Source of the DNA: Pseudobutyrivibrio ruminis AD2017
GTDB taxonomy: Bacteria; Bacillota; Clostridia; Lachnospirales; Lachnospiraceae
Assembly: GCF_000424305.1 (NCBI RefSeq)
Contig: NZ_AUJQ01000004.1
Coordinates: 248,001-312,000, forward strand
Direction: 5' to 3'
DNA: 64,000 nucleotides
Shown here piece after piece: positions 17,058 to 24,764 of the stretch. A program made the translations under genes and the position numbers. How positions within the stretch are numbered: position 1 is the stretch's first letter; every line of letters starts with the position of its first letter. The notes under the pieces were generated by a model that saw only the letters and a program-made list of their open reading frames with translations, was not told the DNA's origin and made no database searches.

Positions 17058-18335
17058 ATGGCACGCATAGATGCTGCGTATAATTATTTCATGACTACCT
17101 ATGGCGATAACATAGGCAATCGTTACGAATCTCACAAAAAGAGCGAATTACGCGACACATACAACAGAATAGTCAAAGCCAACAAAGATTCTCCTCTGTA
17201 TAAGATTAAGGACACCGAGGACATGGGTCAGTTTGCCATCGATATTAAAGAGCATGCTAATTCTATGGCTCTTTCAGTATCCAATCTTTCTTCCGCTGGT
17301 GAGGATATTTCCTCTATCATGGATAAACGTATTGCATCATCTTCTCAACAGGATTCAGTTGATGCTATCTACGTAGGAGATGCCAATTCTGAGGCTGAAC
17401 CATTTACTATCGAAGTGGATTCACTGGCAACACCTCAGGTTAACACTGGTAACTTCCTGCTGAGCGACGGCCATGATTTTGCAGAGGGTCAGTATTCATT
17501 TGATTTGGATATTAAGAATCACTCTTACGAATTCCAGTTTAACGTAAACAAGGGCGAGACCAATCTTAACGTACAAAACAAGATTGTTCGTCTTCTTAAT
17601 ACGTCAGATGTAGGCCTTAGTGCATCACTTATATCTGAAGATAAAACAGGTTCAAAGGCTATTCAGGTTGTTTCCAAATCCACCGGCCATGAAAGTGATG
17701 AAAACCTTTTGTTTGGCATCTCATCTACTATTTCTTGGCGAGAGCTTAACACACTTGGAATTAACAGAGTTACTCAGCAGCCAGCTAATTCTAGCTTTAA
17801 GCTAAATGGCACTGAGCACCAGTCATTATCAAACACCTTCACGGTTAACAAGATCTACGAATTAGTTCTGAAGGCACCTTCTGATGGGGAAGTTAACATC
17901 GGTTTGATGAACGACACGGAAGCTCTTTCAAACGGAATTAATCAGCTGCTCGATAGCTACAACGGCATGATTGATATCGGACTTAAATACAACGGTGCTC
18001 ACCAGAACCGCACCTTATTTAACGAGATTTCTTCCATTGCGAGAAACCAGGCTGAGGTTCTTGAGGCAGTTGGTATCACGGCAGATTCTTTGGGACACCT
18101 TAGTTTGGACAGAGATACGTTAGCTGAATCAATTAATAATGGAGACAGCCGCAGCGCTTTTGATACCCTTAACGAGCTTAAGAACTCTATCGGAAAGGCT
18201 GCATCTAAGGCTTCAATTAACCCGATGGCTTATGTGGACAAGGCCATTGTGGAATACAAGAATCCGGGGAAGTCACTGTCGGCACCTTATGCGACCAGTG
18301 CGTACTCCGGAATGATGGTGAATTATGGCTTGTAA
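17058..18335 (+). CDS. FliD-like (filament-cap-related) protein lacking the usual N-terminus
   Basis: 425 aa with a strong AAAGGAGG ribosome binding site. The central and C-terminal parts resemble FliD: FTIEVDSLATPQ is like the FliD_N domain, SNTFTVN...VNIGLMNDTEALSNGINQ is like the FliD core (compare VNVSNDTDALYDKI in the fliD product here), and VGITADSLGHLSLDRDTL is like the FliD C-terminus. The conserved start of true FliD (SGLASGLDTEAIV) is absent and is replaced by a soluble helical segment. It is convergent with the glycosyltransferases beside flagellin. A secreted flagellar accessory or cap-like role is inferred. Confidence 0.6.
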   Translation: MARIDAAYNYFMTTYGDNIGNRYESHKKSELRDTYNRIVKANKDSPLYKIKDTEDMGQFAIDIKEHANSMALSVSNLSSAGEDISSIMDKRIASSSQQDSVDAIYVGDANSEAEPFTIEVDSLATPQVNTGNFLLSDGHDFAEGQYSFDLDIKNHSYEFQFNVNKGETNLNVQNKIVRLLNTSDVGLSASLISEDKTGSKAIQVVSKSTGHESDENLLFGISSTISWRELNTLGINRVTQQPANSSFKLNGTEHQSLSNTFTVNKIYELVLKAPSDGEVNIGLMNDTEALSNGINQLLDSYNGMIDIGLKYNGAHQNRTLFNEISSIARNQAEVLEAVGITADSLGHLSLDRDTLAESINNGDSRSAFDTLNELKNSIGKAASKASINPMAYVDKAIVEYKNPGKSLSAPYATSAYSGMMVNYGL

Positions 18336-18351
18336 ATAAAATAACTTAGCC

Positions 18352-18514
18352 TTCCCCCTATGGGGCTCAAGAGGTCCAGTGGACCTCTGCTCTGAGCCGA
18401 CCGGAGCGGCAGCGGAGAAGAAGGTGGCTGCGCAGCAGACGGATGAGGGCTACTCATGTTAATACCCTCATCAGTCACCTGCGGTGACAGCTTCTCCCTA
18501 GAATGGAGAAGCCT
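18352..18514. repeat. Family C repeat, copies 3a (minus) and 3b (plus), between convergent genes
   Basis: Block 18352-18449 reads, on the minus strand, CCTCATCCGTC...GGGGAAGGC with internal hairpins (AGGTCC-agt-GGACCT). Block 18464-18514 reads, on the plus strand, CCTCATCAGTCACC, CACCTGCGGTG, GCTTCTCCC and GGAGAAGCC followed by a T-run. The pair fills the gap between two convergent genes and may also act as a bidirectional terminator. Confidence 0.7.
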
Positions 18515-19664
18515 TTTTTATTATTTCCTCCAATCTACGTTCATAGGTACACTGTGTAGCTACGTATTCCCTTCCAGCAGCAGCGATAGCAGCGCGCTCG
18601 CTGTCATGCTTTAGGTAATAAGCAGCCTTTTCGTACAGATCCTCGTTGGAATAGTACCAGACTAGGTGGTTTGCGTTTTCGAATTGCATTGGGAGTTCGG
18701 CCTGGAAGTTGGTGAGGCAGAAGCCGCCTGCTCCTAAGATATCGTAAACACGAAGTGGGACTCCGCTTTTTATATTTGGGATGGTTATGTTTAGATTGAT
18801 TTTGGAGTTTTTGAATACCAGGGGCATCTCGCTCCAATAATCTACGCTTCCCTTTGCATTAACTCTTATTAAATCTGATGTTCTGGAATTGGTGTAAACG
18901 CTTACATCATGGTGCTTTGAAAGGTCTATCAGTATGCGCCTTCTTTGCTTTTCTGCAATCTTAAATCCCAGTGTTGTTACTGAAAATATTAAATTTAAAT
19001 CGGACAGGGAATCCTCGGATTTTTCCAGATTAAAATAGTTTTCTAGCTCCATTAATATCTCTGGAGTCAGCATTCTATCTATGATGTTAACGCCCTGCAG
19101 GTCTCGCTGGGCTTCCATCAGGGCTTCGAAATATCCTCGCAAATAATCTGGTAAAGTGTACTCCATTTTGTCGTATGAATTTTTCTCATATAGTGAGCCT
19201 ACGAAGCTAATGTCGTTATGATATAGCTCTTCGTCTTTGGAATTTGCAAACAGATAATCTAATCTTTCGCAATTGACAGCCAGGGGCAGGTGATACACAT
19301 GCTCCACTCCCATGCCCTTGAACTCCTCCACATTTGTAAGATCAAACAGGAATATACGATTTACATCATTAAACACCGACTGATGATACATGGAAATAAG
19401 TGGATTATCGCAGCTCCAGCATACATACAAAATGCCGCACTCCTGGCACACATTGGAAATCAGCGGAAAATAATTTACCGTAAATACGAAGTCAAAAGTC
19501 TCCGCTTTTATCAGAGCCTTCAGCCTGCCAGCGAACTGTTCATCCACATCATAATTAAGAAGGTCCTGATAGACCTCCTTAACCTCATAGCCTAGCTTCT
19601 CAAAGCTATACTTTATATCCTTGTAGTTGTACGCCTTCCAGCGATACATTAAAATCTTTCTCAT
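18498..19664 (-). CDS. CgeB/DUF3880-type glycosyltransferase
   Basis: 388 aa, soluble. The N-terminal half looks like DUF3880 (KILMYRWKAYN, SYCW-like region, LPLAVNCERL), and the C-terminal half matches the CgeB-type glycosyltransferase region (GVPLRVYDILGAGGFCLTNFQAEL, then a helical tail with YVATQCTYERRL). Such proteins often sit in flagellin- or spore-coat-glycosylation loci. Its position, two genes from flagellin with a second glycosyltransferase between, suggests flagellin glycosylation. That role is inferred; donor and acceptor are unknown. The stop codon overlaps the family C repeat. Confidence 0.75.
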   Translation of the reverse strand: MRKILMYRWKAYNYKDIKYSFEKLGYEVKEVYQDLLNYDVDEQFAGRLKALIKAETFDFVFTVNYFPLISNVCQECGILYVCWSCDNPLISMYHQSVFNDVNRIFLFDLTNVEEFKGMGVEHVYHLPLAVNCERLDYLFANSKDEELYHNDISFVGSLYEKNSYDKMEYTLPDYLRGYFEALMEAQRDLQGVNIIDRMLTPEILMELENYFNLEKSEDSLSDLNLIFSVTTLGFKIAEKQRRRILIDLSKHHDVSVYTNSRTSDLIRVNAKGSVDYWSEMPLVFKNSKINLNITIPNIKSGVPLRVYDILGAGGFCLTNFQAELPMQFENANHLVWYYSNEDLYEKAAYYLKHDSERAAIAAAGREYVATQCTYERRLEEIIKKASPF

Positions 19665-19680
19665 AGCGTTACTCCGCTTT

Positions 19681-19815
19681 CATAACAGTAGCCAAGTACT
19701 CCGTGCTCCCGCAGGCCACCTCCCATTGCAGTCAAGGGAACCTCCCCTTCGGGGTCCCTCCTTAACTACATGGGGCCCTCCTGCTCGCGCTTACCAAGGA
19801 TATGATGCTGTTATG
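19681..19815. repeat. Family B GC-rich palindromic repeat, copy 1
   Basis: Outer arms CATAACAG (19681-19688) and CTGTTATG (19808-19815). Inside are the family hallmarks CCGTGCTCCCGCAGG on the left and CCTGCTCGCGCTT on the right, with a CCCCTTCGGGG hairpin in the middle. It fills the spacer between the two glycosyltransferase genes. Confidence 0.75.
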
Positions 19816-19824
19816 CAAGCTCAT

Positions 19825-21690
19825 CTAAATGTGTAATGTGTCGACACCGAAAGTTCCTTGTAGTACGTCCACCAGTTGGCGGTAGGTGGAGATGGCCTCT
19901 TCGGTGTGGCCGGTGGAATCCAGGTCGGCGATTTGTTTTAGGAGGGCTTCCTCCAGATTATACATTTCGTTGAATTTTTCTGGATTTTGTTTGCGGGCTG
20001 TGATTACTTTAGCCCTCTCTCCGTATAAGCGAGACAGTTCACTTAGGGCTGTTGTCATGGCAGGGCGAATTCCAAAAAGATTTTTCAGTGTCTTTAGGCT
20101 TGTGGCAACATCCTTATCTGCGAATTCAAAGAACTCCTGCAAACCTTGTCCTAGCATGGCTGTTCGCTCCATGTGCTTTTCATCTTCTTTTCCTATCAAC
20201 CACGAATCATGCACCTTTTGCCAGTTAAGTGCTGTAGTTGCGTAATCCTGCAAGGCTGCAGAAAGCTCAGCGTAATCTTCCCATGCTTCCTGCTGCATGA
20301 ACTTACGCTCCATAATCAACACATCTATGTAAAGCTTAATTTCCTTACCACCGGGTGTTTTTTTGAAAGCCTCAGACAGCTTTTGCAGCTCTTCGATAGT
20401 CAAATCCTCAGCAATTTTATCAATCTGGTACTCTATCATATCTCTAAATCCAGCTGTAATAAAAAACTTGCTCAACACATCGTTGATTTCTCGCTTGTAC
20501 CCAAACTCTGAAGATTTTTTCAAAAGCGTATATACGAAGCCACGGTTCAATCTTACTATCTGCGAATTCCAGTTGATGCGTCTGTAATAATGGGTCAGTG
20601 GGCCATAATCATCTTCCTCCATGCCGATGGCCATGATGAAGCAATATATTAGATTTGCCTTGGTTTCATCAAAGGTATCATTTGAAAACAGGCCGCCTTG
20701 AATAAACATGGCCCCCTGGTCGCCTTTGTATTTCTCGTACATCTTCAGGTAATAATTGCAGCTGTCCTTACACTTTTGATTTTCGTGTGTTTTGAAATAA
20801 ACGGTTGATACGTAAAATGCCAGGCATGTAAGAGGAATCTCCATAATATCTGGCTTTTTGGCTTCTCTTTCATAGAGGGCAATCAGCTCATCATTCCTTG
20901 ACATCTGATGATAGGCGACGGCGATTCCACAAACAAAGCTGCCTCTATAACGCAAAATTTCATTGTCATCCACATTTAACGTCTTCTCGTATGCGTCGTT
21001 GCACACCTGAAGCATCTCCTCGAATTTCTTGATAGATTTCCACTCCTGGGCAAGCTGATAAGGCCAACGCAAATTGTCAGGCTCCTCAGCCATCATCTCC
21101 TCTAATAGAGGGATATTTCGCATAGAATGTTTGATATTTTCTTCGTCAGATACATGAACATACCCGAAATGCCCCGCTCTGGCATCCATGAACATAGCAT
21201 TACCGTAAGCTGGTTCAATATACTCATGAATCTTTCCCATAAATCTGGTTTCCGGAGTAACAGCACACATTCTACAAACCTCAATATCCTGATACTCTCT
21301 ACCATCAAAATCCAAGTAATTGCGCTGGAAATAGCCGCCGATATTGTAGCTGGTGCAATCTGGCTCCTTAAAAAATTCGATAATATATTTACAATCCAAA
21401 AACCACTCGTCATCATCTATGTACAAAAACATCTTACCGTTGGCTTGATCAAGCTGGAAGTTTCTAGCCTTTCCAAAATCGTTACACCAGGTAAATTCAA
21501 AAACTTCATCGGCATATTTTTCGATAATAGCCCTGGTTTCCTTAGAGCATCCAGTATCAACAACCTGAATCTCCGAATCGATTGCCTCGCGAATTGGCAT
21601 CAGCGATTTTAAGCATCGTTCCGTTGTGTCAGGTCGTCCGCAGCAAAGAAGTGAAATTGTAAGTAGCTTTGTTTTTGGCTTGTTATTCAT
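19825..21690 (-). CDS. Family 2 glycosyltransferase with helical-repeat C-terminus
   Basis: 621 aa from the ATG at 21690, which has GGGGAAGA upstream; the in-frame extension to 21732 lacks a ribosome binding site. The N-terminal GT-A domain (about 5-230) shows LLTISLLCCGRPDTTERCL, VVDTGCS, NDFGKARNF and the metal-binding DDDEW. The remainder is helical with TPR-like spacing. Paralogues of this architecture occur in clostridial flagellin-modification loci. It is transcribed toward the CgeB-like enzyme and away from flagellin. The sugar is unknown. Confidence 0.8.
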   Translation of the reverse strand: MNNKPKTKLLTISLLCCGRPDTTERCLKSLMPIREAIDSEIQVVDTGCSKETRAIIEKYADEVFEFTWCNDFGKARNFQLDQANGKMFLYIDDDEWFLDCKYIIEFFKEPDCTSYNIGGYFQRNYLDFDGREYQDIEVCRMCAVTPETRFMGKIHEYIEPAYGNAMFMDARAGHFGYVHVSDEENIKHSMRNIPLLEEMMAEEPDNLRWPYQLAQEWKSIKKFEEMLQVCNDAYEKTLNVDDNEILRYRGSFVCGIAVAYHQMSRNDELIALYEREAKKPDIMEIPLTCLAFYVSTVYFKTHENQKCKDSCNYYLKMYEKYKGDQGAMFIQGGLFSNDTFDETKANLIYCFIMAIGMEEDDYGPLTHYYRRINWNSQIVRLNRGFVYTLLKKSSEFGYKREINDVLSKFFITAGFRDMIEYQIDKIAEDLTIEELQKLSEAFKKTPGGKEIKLYIDVLIMERKFMQQEAWEDYAELSAALQDYATTALNWQKVHDSWLIGKEDEKHMERTAMLGQGLQEFFEFADKDVATSLKTLKNLFGIRPAMTTALSELSRLYGERAKVITARKQNPEKFNEMYNLEEALLKQIADLDSTGHTEEAISTYRQLVDVLQGTFGVDTLHI

Positions 21691-21720
21691 GCTCTTCCCC
21701 CATAACCCCATAATCTGAAG

Positions 21721-21744
21721 AAGGCTCGTCATCTGACGAGCCTT
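21721..21744 (-). terminator. Intrinsic hairpin terminator
   Basis: AAGGCTCGTC-atct-GACGAGCCTT is a perfect 10-bp stem just after the 165-aa gene. The flanking T-tract is short, so efficiency is uncertain. Confidence 0.65.
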
Positions 21745-21756
21745 GCAATTCTAATA

Positions 21757-22254
21757 TTAATATGTTCCAACAACTAGTGGTCTGTACATCTCTTCTCCTT
21801 CTGTGAGACCTTCCACCTTTCCTAAGCAGCTATCAATCAATCGGTTGATTTCGTTTGCTACAATGGCCTTCTCACCAGGTGCATCAACTAGTCCTCTAAA
21901 GTCGTAAATATCAATACTCTTTATTTCTATTATTCTATTTTCAATCTCTCTTAAGATATCACTTAAGACCATTTCGATTGAAACCTTATGATCCATTATC
22001 ATTTTTGTGTCTCTTAAGTTCTCACTTATATCGTAAATCAAATTGCAGTAATTTTCAAACTTTTCTACGATGTCCGAATAATCCATTCCCATGGATTCTA
22101 AGTATTCTCCTAATACTAAGGCTTTCTGCTGACATCCGATTAGGACTTGAAGGTCAGCTGCATCATCACCCGTTCCTCCCTGAGCGAATCTGTGGTTGGC
22201 TGTGTAGAGCTCTAAAACCATTGTCAACATCTTGTTTCTTGTAAAATATGCCAT
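21757..22254 (-). CDS. Small helical protein of unknown function next to flagellin
   Basis: 165 aa, almost wholly helical and acidic, with no signal peptide or membrane segment. The N-terminus MAYFTRNKMLTMVLELYTANHRF and the C-terminus MYRPLVVGTY show no family I recognise. The start has an AGAGG ribosome binding site. It has its own terminator and lies between flagellin and a glycosyltransferase. A role as chaperone, adaptor or assembly factor for the filament is only a guess from size and position. Confidence 0.7.
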   Translation of the reverse strand: MAYFTRNKMLTMVLELYTANHRFAQGGTGDDAADLQVLIGCQQKALVLGEYLESMGMDYSDIVEKFENYCNLIYDISENLRDTKMIMDHKVSIEMVLSDILREIENRIIEIKSIDIYDFRGLVDAPGEKAIVANEINRLIDSCLGKVEGLTEGEEMYRPLVVGTY

Positions 22255-22288
22255 AAGCCTTACCTCTCTATCTTATATGAATCTTACC

Positions 22289-22334
22289 ACCTCATCCACC
22301 ACTTCGTGGTCCCCCTTCTCCTCAAAGAGAAGGC
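22289..22334. repeat. Family C repeat, diverged copy 4
   Basis: ACCTCATCCACC, then an ACCACTTCGTGGT hairpin, then CCTTCTC...GAGAAGGCT. It is downstream of flagellin. Confidence 0.6.
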
Positions 22335-22395
22335 TAGGTATGTAAGCATTGTTTTCATTGTTAATTATTTAATTATTAGTTCTCTTTAGTAATTT

Positions 22396-22419
22396 CCCCA
22401 CCTCTTGGTTGAGGTGGGG
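22396..22419 (-). terminator. Flagellin terminator
   Basis: CCCCACCTC-ttggtt-GAGGTGGGG is a 9-bp GC-rich stem starting 28 bp after the flagellin stop. Confidence 0.8.
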
Positions 22420-22446
22420 AGATTAATTTATGGTATCAATCTTAGG

Positions 22447-23964
22447 TTACTGGAGTAAGTTCATAACACCCTGTGTAGCCTGATTTGCCTGAGCAAGCAT
22501 TGACTGACCTGCCTGCTGGAGGATGTTATTCTTAGAGTACTCAACCATTGTGTCTGCCATATCTGTATCACGGATACGAGACTCAGCTGATTCTGTGTTC
22601 TCAACTACGTTGTCGAGGTTTCTAATAGAGTGCTCTAATCTGTTCTGGATAGCACCAAGTTCCGCACGCTGTGCTGAAACTCTCTGGATTGCATCTGCGA
22701 TAGCATCGATTGCGTATGTAGCTGCCTTACCAGTTGCATCGGATACGTTGATACCGTTAATACCGATTGACTTAGAGTTCATAGCTTCGATTGCTACGTT
22801 AATCTTATTTGACATTGCTGCGTCAGCACCAACATGAAGGTTAAGTGTAAGTGCATTCTGTACATTTACATGGCCTTTGTCGATTGAGAAGCTAATTGTA
22901 GTTGTCTTCTGTGTTTCACCACCAACTGTCTGCTCAATCTCTGTTGTCTTCCATGCATAATTTCCTTTGATAACACCTTTCTTAGTAGCATCTGTCTCTT
23001 CAAATTTATCAACATCTGCTGCACCGTCTGTTGCACCTACTGAAGATGCTGCCTTAAGTTCGATTGCAACCATGTTGTATGCTGCTGTTGCTGTAATAAG
23101 TGTTGCATTAGACTTATCAATACCAGTTGTGTGATCAAGCTTAGCAAATCTTGTTACTTCGTTACCATTGTATTTAAGAGTTGAACCTTCAACGATAAGA
23201 TTATGAAGATAACCATTTGTAACTTTAGCATTTGCAACATCACTTGCTTTACCTGAGATGATTGTGTATGTCTTTCCATCGATAGAAATTGTATCACCAG
23301 CTGTAAGATTCCAACCATCTTCTACTGTATTGGCCTTTGTCTTATCATACATTCCCTCAGAGAACTTAAGGGCTCTTGCTACTTCTTCGTTTGTCTGAGC
23401 ACCGATAGTATACTGAGTTCCACCGATTCTATATCTCTCACCAGCTTCTAGAGACTCCATTGTAAATGTTGCTCTTGTAGAGTTCTGTACCAATGTTCCC
23501 TCAAGACCTGCATCGTGAGCTGCGATATACATCTTCTTTAATCCGATGTCGCCTTTAAGTAAGAATGTCTCATTGAACTTTGTTGTTGAAGCGATTCTGT
23601 CGATTTCCTGTGAAAGCTGATCAATTTCGTTCTGGATATCATCACGATCTGATTCTGAGTTTGTACCGTTAGCTGCCTGTACTGCTAACTCGTTCATTCT
23701 CTGAAGCATGTCGTGAACTTCTGTGAGGGCACCTTCAGCTGTCTGTACTGAAGAAACACCGTCAGATGCGTTTGTAGAAGCCTGGGTCAAACCACGAATC
23801 TGTCTTCTCATCTTCTCAGAAATTGAAAGTCCAGCTGCATCATCTGCTGCTCTGTTGATTTTATATCCAGATGAAAGCTTCTCTGTAGACTTAGACTGAG
23901 AATCAGTTGTAATGTTCAATGTTCTTGAAGCATTAGCTGCCTGCATGTTATGTTGTACTACCAT
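22447..23964 (-). CDS. Flagellin
   Basis: Structural subunit of the flagellar filament, secreted by the type III flagellar apparatus. 505 aa from the ATG at 23964, placed by GGAGG eight bases upstream. The conserved N-terminal D0/D1 region (MVVQHNMQAANASRTL, KLSSGYKINRAADDAAGL) and C-terminal D1/D0 (AELGAIQNRLEHSIRNL, QSMLAQANQATQGVMNLL) are intact. About 200 residues of variable Thr/Ala-rich D2/D3-like sequence lie between and would be surface-exposed. It has its own sigma-28-type promoter, a 155-nt leader with candidate CsrA sites, and its own terminator. Confidence 0.97.
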   Translation of the reverse strand: MVVQHNMQAANASRTLNITTDSQSKSTEKLSSGYKINRAADDAAGLSISEKMRRQIRGLTQASTNASDGVSSVQTAEGALTEVHDMLQRMNELAVQAANGTNSESDRDDIQNEIDQLSQEIDRIASTTKFNETFLLKGDIGLKKMYIAAHDAGLEGTLVQNSTRATFTMESLEAGERYRIGGTQYTIGAQTNEEVARALKFSEGMYDKTKANTVEDGWNLTAGDTISIDGKTYTIISGKASDVANAKVTNGYLHNLIVEGSTLKYNGNEVTRFAKLDHTTGIDKSNATLITATAAYNMVAIELKAASSVGATDGAADVDKFEETDATKKGVIKGNYAWKTTEIEQTVGGETQKTTTISFSIDKGHVNVQNALTLNLHVGADAAMSNKINVAIEAMNSKSIGINGINVSDATGKAATYAIDAIADAIQRVSAQRAELGAIQNRLEHSIRNLDNVVENTESAESRIRDTDMADTMVEYSKNNILQQAGQSMLAQANQATQGVMNLLQ

Positions 23965-23986
23965 AGTTAATTCCTCCATGAGATTC

Positions 23987-24004
23987 TGCTAATTCCTTTT
24001 AGCA
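23987..24004 (-). promoter_or_regulatory. Candidate CsrA hairpin in the flagellin leader
   Basis: On the minus strand TGCTAA-AAGGAA-TTAGCA forms a perfect 6-bp stem with GGA in the loop. It lies just upstream of the GGAGG ribosome binding site (23972-23976), itself a second GGA site. With csrA and fliW encoded about 6 kb away, CsrA repression of flagellin translation is expected. Binding is predicted, not shown. Confidence 0.6.
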
Positions 24005-24032
24005 TTTAAATCCGTTTTTGTTTGATAGCCCA

Positions 24033-24044
24033 ACATCCGTGTCT
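24033..24044 (-). promoter_or_regulatory. Second upstream CsrA-type site in the flagellin leader
   Basis: Minus-strand AGACACGGATGT matches 10 of 12 positions of the published CsrA SELEX consensus RUACARGGAUGU. It lies about 30 nt upstream of the GGA-loop hairpin. Confidence 0.45.
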
Positions 24045-24127
24045 GGCCTGGTTATTAAATTTAAAATAAGATTCGAATTCGATTTGTAAGGTGCTGCTGA
24101 TTAGTTCAATTGTTCCTTACACCTTAT

Positions 24128-24154
24128 TTATCGAGACGCATTCTGAAAACTTTA
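24128..24154 (-). promoter_or_regulatory. Sigma-28 (SigD-type) promoter of flagellin
   Basis: Minus-strand TAAA (24154-24151), a 15-bp spacer, then CTCGATAA (24135-24128), against the consensus TAAA-N15-GCCGATAA. It gives a transcript start near 24120 and a leader of about 155 nt. Confidence 0.75.
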
Positions 24155-24727
24155 GCCTTTTTTAGAAAATTTTTTATTTTTATTCCATTTTGGCCACTTT
24201 TGGGGCATAAGCAAAAAGCTGCTAAAGCCCTGATTTTACTGGCTTTTCGCGACTTTAATTTTTGTTAAAATTTATAACAATTTTTTTGTTAAATATGCTA
24301 TTTTTAGGACTAAATTGCTCTATTTTAGGGGGACTTAAGTGAAATTTCGCCTTCTGTAAAATACACTTAACTTAAAATCCAGGGACAGTTAAGTGGATTT
24401 CGCAAAAATCATTTTTCACTTAAAAAGCGAAATTGCTGTTAAGTGTGGCAGCGATATTTTTGAAAAAACTTAACTTTTTCCTTTTAATCTTTTAGATTGT
24501 TAAGTTTTTTCAACATAACTTCAGATAAACTTACCTGTTCTTTAGCATCTGTTAAGTGACAAATGAATTCTTCCATATCCACTTAACTTAACCTAAATAT
24601 CTTTAAGCTTTTTTAAGTGAAAAAATTTTTTTCTTATATAAACTTAACAGCATTCCGGAATTTTAAGTGAGAATAGAAATTCTTGATATAAACTTAACTT
24701 ATTCAGTTAAAATACCCCTAAATAAAA
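24155..24727. other. Non-coding gap upstream of the flagellin promoter
   Basis: No credible reading frame lies here. The part nearest flagellin (24155-24332) is AT-rich with runs of A and T. The distal part carries the TTAAGT/ACTTAA array described separately. The gap is bounded by the flagellin promoter and by the terminator of the FliT-like gene. Confidence 0.7.
24333..24698. repeat. Array of seven inverted TTAAGT...ACTTAA units
   Basis: TTAAGT starts at 24335, 24389, 24439, 24500, 24552, 24613 and 24663. The matching inverted half ACTTAA starts at 24365, 24418, 24468, 24529 (as ACTTAC), 24581, 24642 and 24692. The offset is 30 bp in the first unit and exactly 29 bp in the other six. The consensus half-site is about GTTAAGTG and its complement. 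The 23 bp between halves are not conserved except between the last two units. Unit periods are 54, 50, 61, 52, 61 and 50 bp. Extra overlapping ACTTAA copies lie at 24370 and 24586. The function is unknown. Confidence 0.85.
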
Positions 24728-24753
24728 CAGGCCTTGCGAACACGCAAGGCCTG
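24728..24753 (-). terminator. Terminator of the FliT-like gene
   Basis: CAGGCCTTGCG-aaca-CGCAAGGCCTG is a perfect 11-bp stem followed on the minus strand by TTTTA. Confidence 0.85.
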
Positions 24754-24764
24754 AAGGTACTATA

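Noticed and set aside
24333-24698. Reading the TTAAGT array as a CRISPR
   Set aside because: Conserved parts are only 6-8 bp and alternate in orientation, unit length varies (50-61 bp), and there are no cas genes.
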